A stretch of 6,830 nt of DNA from Acidimicrobiia bacterium (lineage in GTDB: Bacteria; Actinomycetota; Acidimicrobiia; Acidimicrobiales; Ilumatobacteraceae). Below the pieces are notes generated by a model, which saw nothing but the letters and a program-made list of their open reading frames with translations, was not told where the DNA came from and ran no database searches. Below, piece after piece: positions 5,680 to 6,830 of the stretch (the first letter of the stretch is position 1; every line of letters begins with the position of its first letter). The position numbers were made by a program, and so were the translations under genes. Location of the stretch: NCBI GenBank assembly GCA_010025655.1, contig RGSV01000057.1, positions 1 through 6,830 on the forward strand. Direction: 5' to 3'.

Positions 5680-6384
5680 GTGGACTTTCGCGCGTTGCTG
5701 CCGATTCAGGCGGTCGACCAGCGCATCGCGCAACTGCAACACAAGCGCGCACAGTTGCCCGAGCACGCCGCTGCTGCATCGGCACAACGCGCGCTCGATG
5801 CAGCACGGGCCGAGGCAAAACGGCTGAGCAAGCGGCAAGGTGATATCACCGGCGAGATCGACAAACTCGAGATGCAAGGCAAAGACCTTGACGCCAAGAA
5901 AAAGAAGTACGAGACACAATTGAAAAACGTCGTGGTGATGCGCGAGGTCGAGGCGCTGCAGCATGAGATTTCCACCATTAACGCGCAGCACTCGAGCCTC
6001 GATGACAGCGAGTTGGCGCTCATCACCGAAGGCGAAACACTCGAGGCGTCGCTCGCCACTTTGAACGCATCAACGCCGGGGCTCGAGGCTGCAGCGGCTC
6101 AAGCGGCTAGCGCACTCGCAGCAGTGCTCGAAGTCGTCGACCGCGACCTCGCGGCTGCCGGCGACGAACGGGAGAAGTTCGTAGCGATGGCCGACGCGGC
6201 GGCAGTCGATTTGTATGAATCAACCCGCAAACGTCTGACCGGCCCTGCGGTCGCCGAGCTGCAGAAGGGTGCATGCGGTGGGTGTCGCACACCGATCACC
6301 GCCAAAGAGCAGACGGAAATTAAGAAAGCGGCGAACACCACCGATGCACGCTGCCCATATTGCGGTTGTCTGCTCGCGGTTTGA
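5680..6384 (+). CDS. Coiled-coil protein with C-terminal C4 zinc ribbon (COG1579 / Rv2229c-like)
   Basis: This encodes 234 residues. Residues about 5-180 are Ala-, Glu-, Lys- and Gln-rich with heptad-like spacing (for example LLPIQAVDQRIAQLQHKRAQ, then repeated charged helices), predicting a long antiparallel coiled coil. The C-terminus carries CGGC (Cys199, Cys202) and CPYC (Cys225, Cys228), with one more Cys at 230, a C4 zinc ribbon. The short segment LTGPAVAELQKGACGGCRTP is typical of the family. Members are predicted nucleic-acid-binding proteins of unknown role. In mycobacteria the homologue sits by Nif3-like and RNase H/phosphatase genes, which are not seen here. It begins 4 bases after the penicillin-binding protein stop with a strong ribosome site, so the two are almost surely cotranscribed. 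Cytosolic; no membrane segment. Confidence 0.88.
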   Translation: MDFRALLPIQAVDQRIAQLQHKRAQLPEHAAAASAQRALDAARAEAKRLSKRQGDITGEIDKLEMQGKDLDAKKKKYETQLKNVVVMREVEALQHEISTINAQHSSLDDSELALITEGETLEASLATLNASTPGLEAAAAQAASALAAVLEVVDRDLAAAGDEREKFVAMADAAAVDLYESTRKRLTGPAVAELQKGACGGCRTPITAKEQTEIKKAANTTDARCPYCGCLLAV

Positions 6385-6413
6385 GCGCGGCGTGAGAACG
6401 GTCTGAGCACAAC

Positions 6414-6830
6414 ATGTTCTTTTGGTTCATCGCCACTGCAGTGCTGACGATTGCGTGGGTGTTCAAAGACCCGCGCTTCGACTATCGATTGCTCGCGGTG
6501 GGCGCCGTGCTGCCCGACATCGTCGACTGGCCGACGGGGTGGCGCGTGATGCATTCAGTAATGACCAGCATCGCGGTGCTCGCGCTGGTGATGTTCGTGT
6601 CGCTTGGTCGTAAGCCATATCGCAAGATCTTGCTCGGTTTGCCAATCGGCATGTTCCTGCATCTTGTCTTTGACGGCGCGTTCACTTCGGCAGAAATGTT
6701 CTGGTGGCCGATTGGTGGTTGGCCGTTTTCTGCCGACGACTTGCCAGTAGTCGCCCGCGGATGGTGGAACCTGCCGCTCGAAATTCTCGGTGCCGCGGCG
6801 TTGTGGCTGTGGTGGCGACGCCGACCAGCC
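6414..6830 (+). CDS. Multi-pass membrane protein, YdjM/DUF457-type putative metal-dependent hydrolase (3' truncated)
   Basis: ATG 6414 opens a frame that stays open to the window end, giving 139 residues without a stop. Hydrophobic segments appear at about residues 1-17 (MFFWFIATAVLTIAWVF), 26-38, 48-64 (TSIAVLALVMFVS), 73-88 (LLGLPIGMFLHLVFDG) and 121-134 (PLEILGAAALWLWW). The motif LPDIVDWP followed by MHSV, then HLVFDG and FWWPIGG, resembles the Asp/His pattern of YdjM-type inner-membrane hydrolases (LPD, HS, hLxxD, WP). The match is by memory and moderate. Function and substrate are unknown. It starts 29 bases after the zinc-ribbon gene on the same strand and may belong to its operon, but has only a poor ribosome site. 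Confidence 0.75.
   Translation, partial: MFFWFIATAVLTIAWVFKDPRFDYRLLAVGAVLPDIVDWPTGWRVMHSVMTSIAVLALVMFVSLGRKPYRKILLGLPIGMFLHLVFDGAFTSAEMFWWPIGGWPFSADDLPVVARGWWNLPLEILGAAALWLWWRRRPA

Noticed and set aside
1..6830. Defence island, phage, insertion sequence or CRISPR array
   Set aside because: No direct-repeat array, transposase, integrase, nuclease or toxin-antitoxin motif was found on either strand. The genes are metabolic or cell-wall related.

Overview
The window reads as an ordinary chromosomal segment of a GC-rich bacterium (about 60% GC by eye), most likely an actinobacterium and possibly of the Acidimicrobiia type. The pointers are a probable coenzyme-F420-dependent oxidoreductase, frequent GTG starts, a PonA-like penicillin-binding protein with a Pro/Thr-rich tail, and a COG1579-type coiled-coil/zinc-ribbon protein. 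The lineage is inferred from gene content only. I see no mobile element, CRISPR array, tRNA or rRNA.

Left block, + strand. The 3' part of an unrecognised, probably exported protein (2-463) overlaps by 8 bases a single-domain cupin (456-863). The cupin carries all four metal ligands plus two tyrosines at the spacing I recall for the DMSP lyase DddK. A perfect 16-bp palindrome sits just before the cupin start. The 147 bases after the cupin are unusually structured: a 7-bp helix encloses two perfect 8-bp hairpins, followed by a strong Shine-Dalgarno, a 13-codon proline-rich leader ORF starting inside a fourth perfect hairpin, and a GTGA overlap of the leader stop with the start of a saccharopine-dehydrogenase-family gene (1011-2303). 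This looks like a translationally coupled, possibly ligand- or stalling-controlled leader.

Middle, - strand. A luciferase-like (LLM) F420-type oxidoreductase (2335-3273) converges on the dehydrogenase and diverges from the next gene across about 104 bases (3274-3377).

Right block, + strand. A class A penicillin-binding protein (3378-5675) is followed after 4 bases, with a strong ribosome binding site, by a coiled-coil/C4 zinc-ribbon protein (5680-6384). After 29 bases comes a membrane protein resembling YdjM/DUF457 hydrolases that runs off the window end (6414-6830). The penicillin-binding protein has intact transpeptidase motifs, but a glutamine replaces the second conserved glutamate of its glycosyltransferase domain.

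The points most worth following are the structured leader with its mini-ORF (860-1014), the DddK-like cupin, and the Glu-to-Gln change in the glycosyltransferase site.
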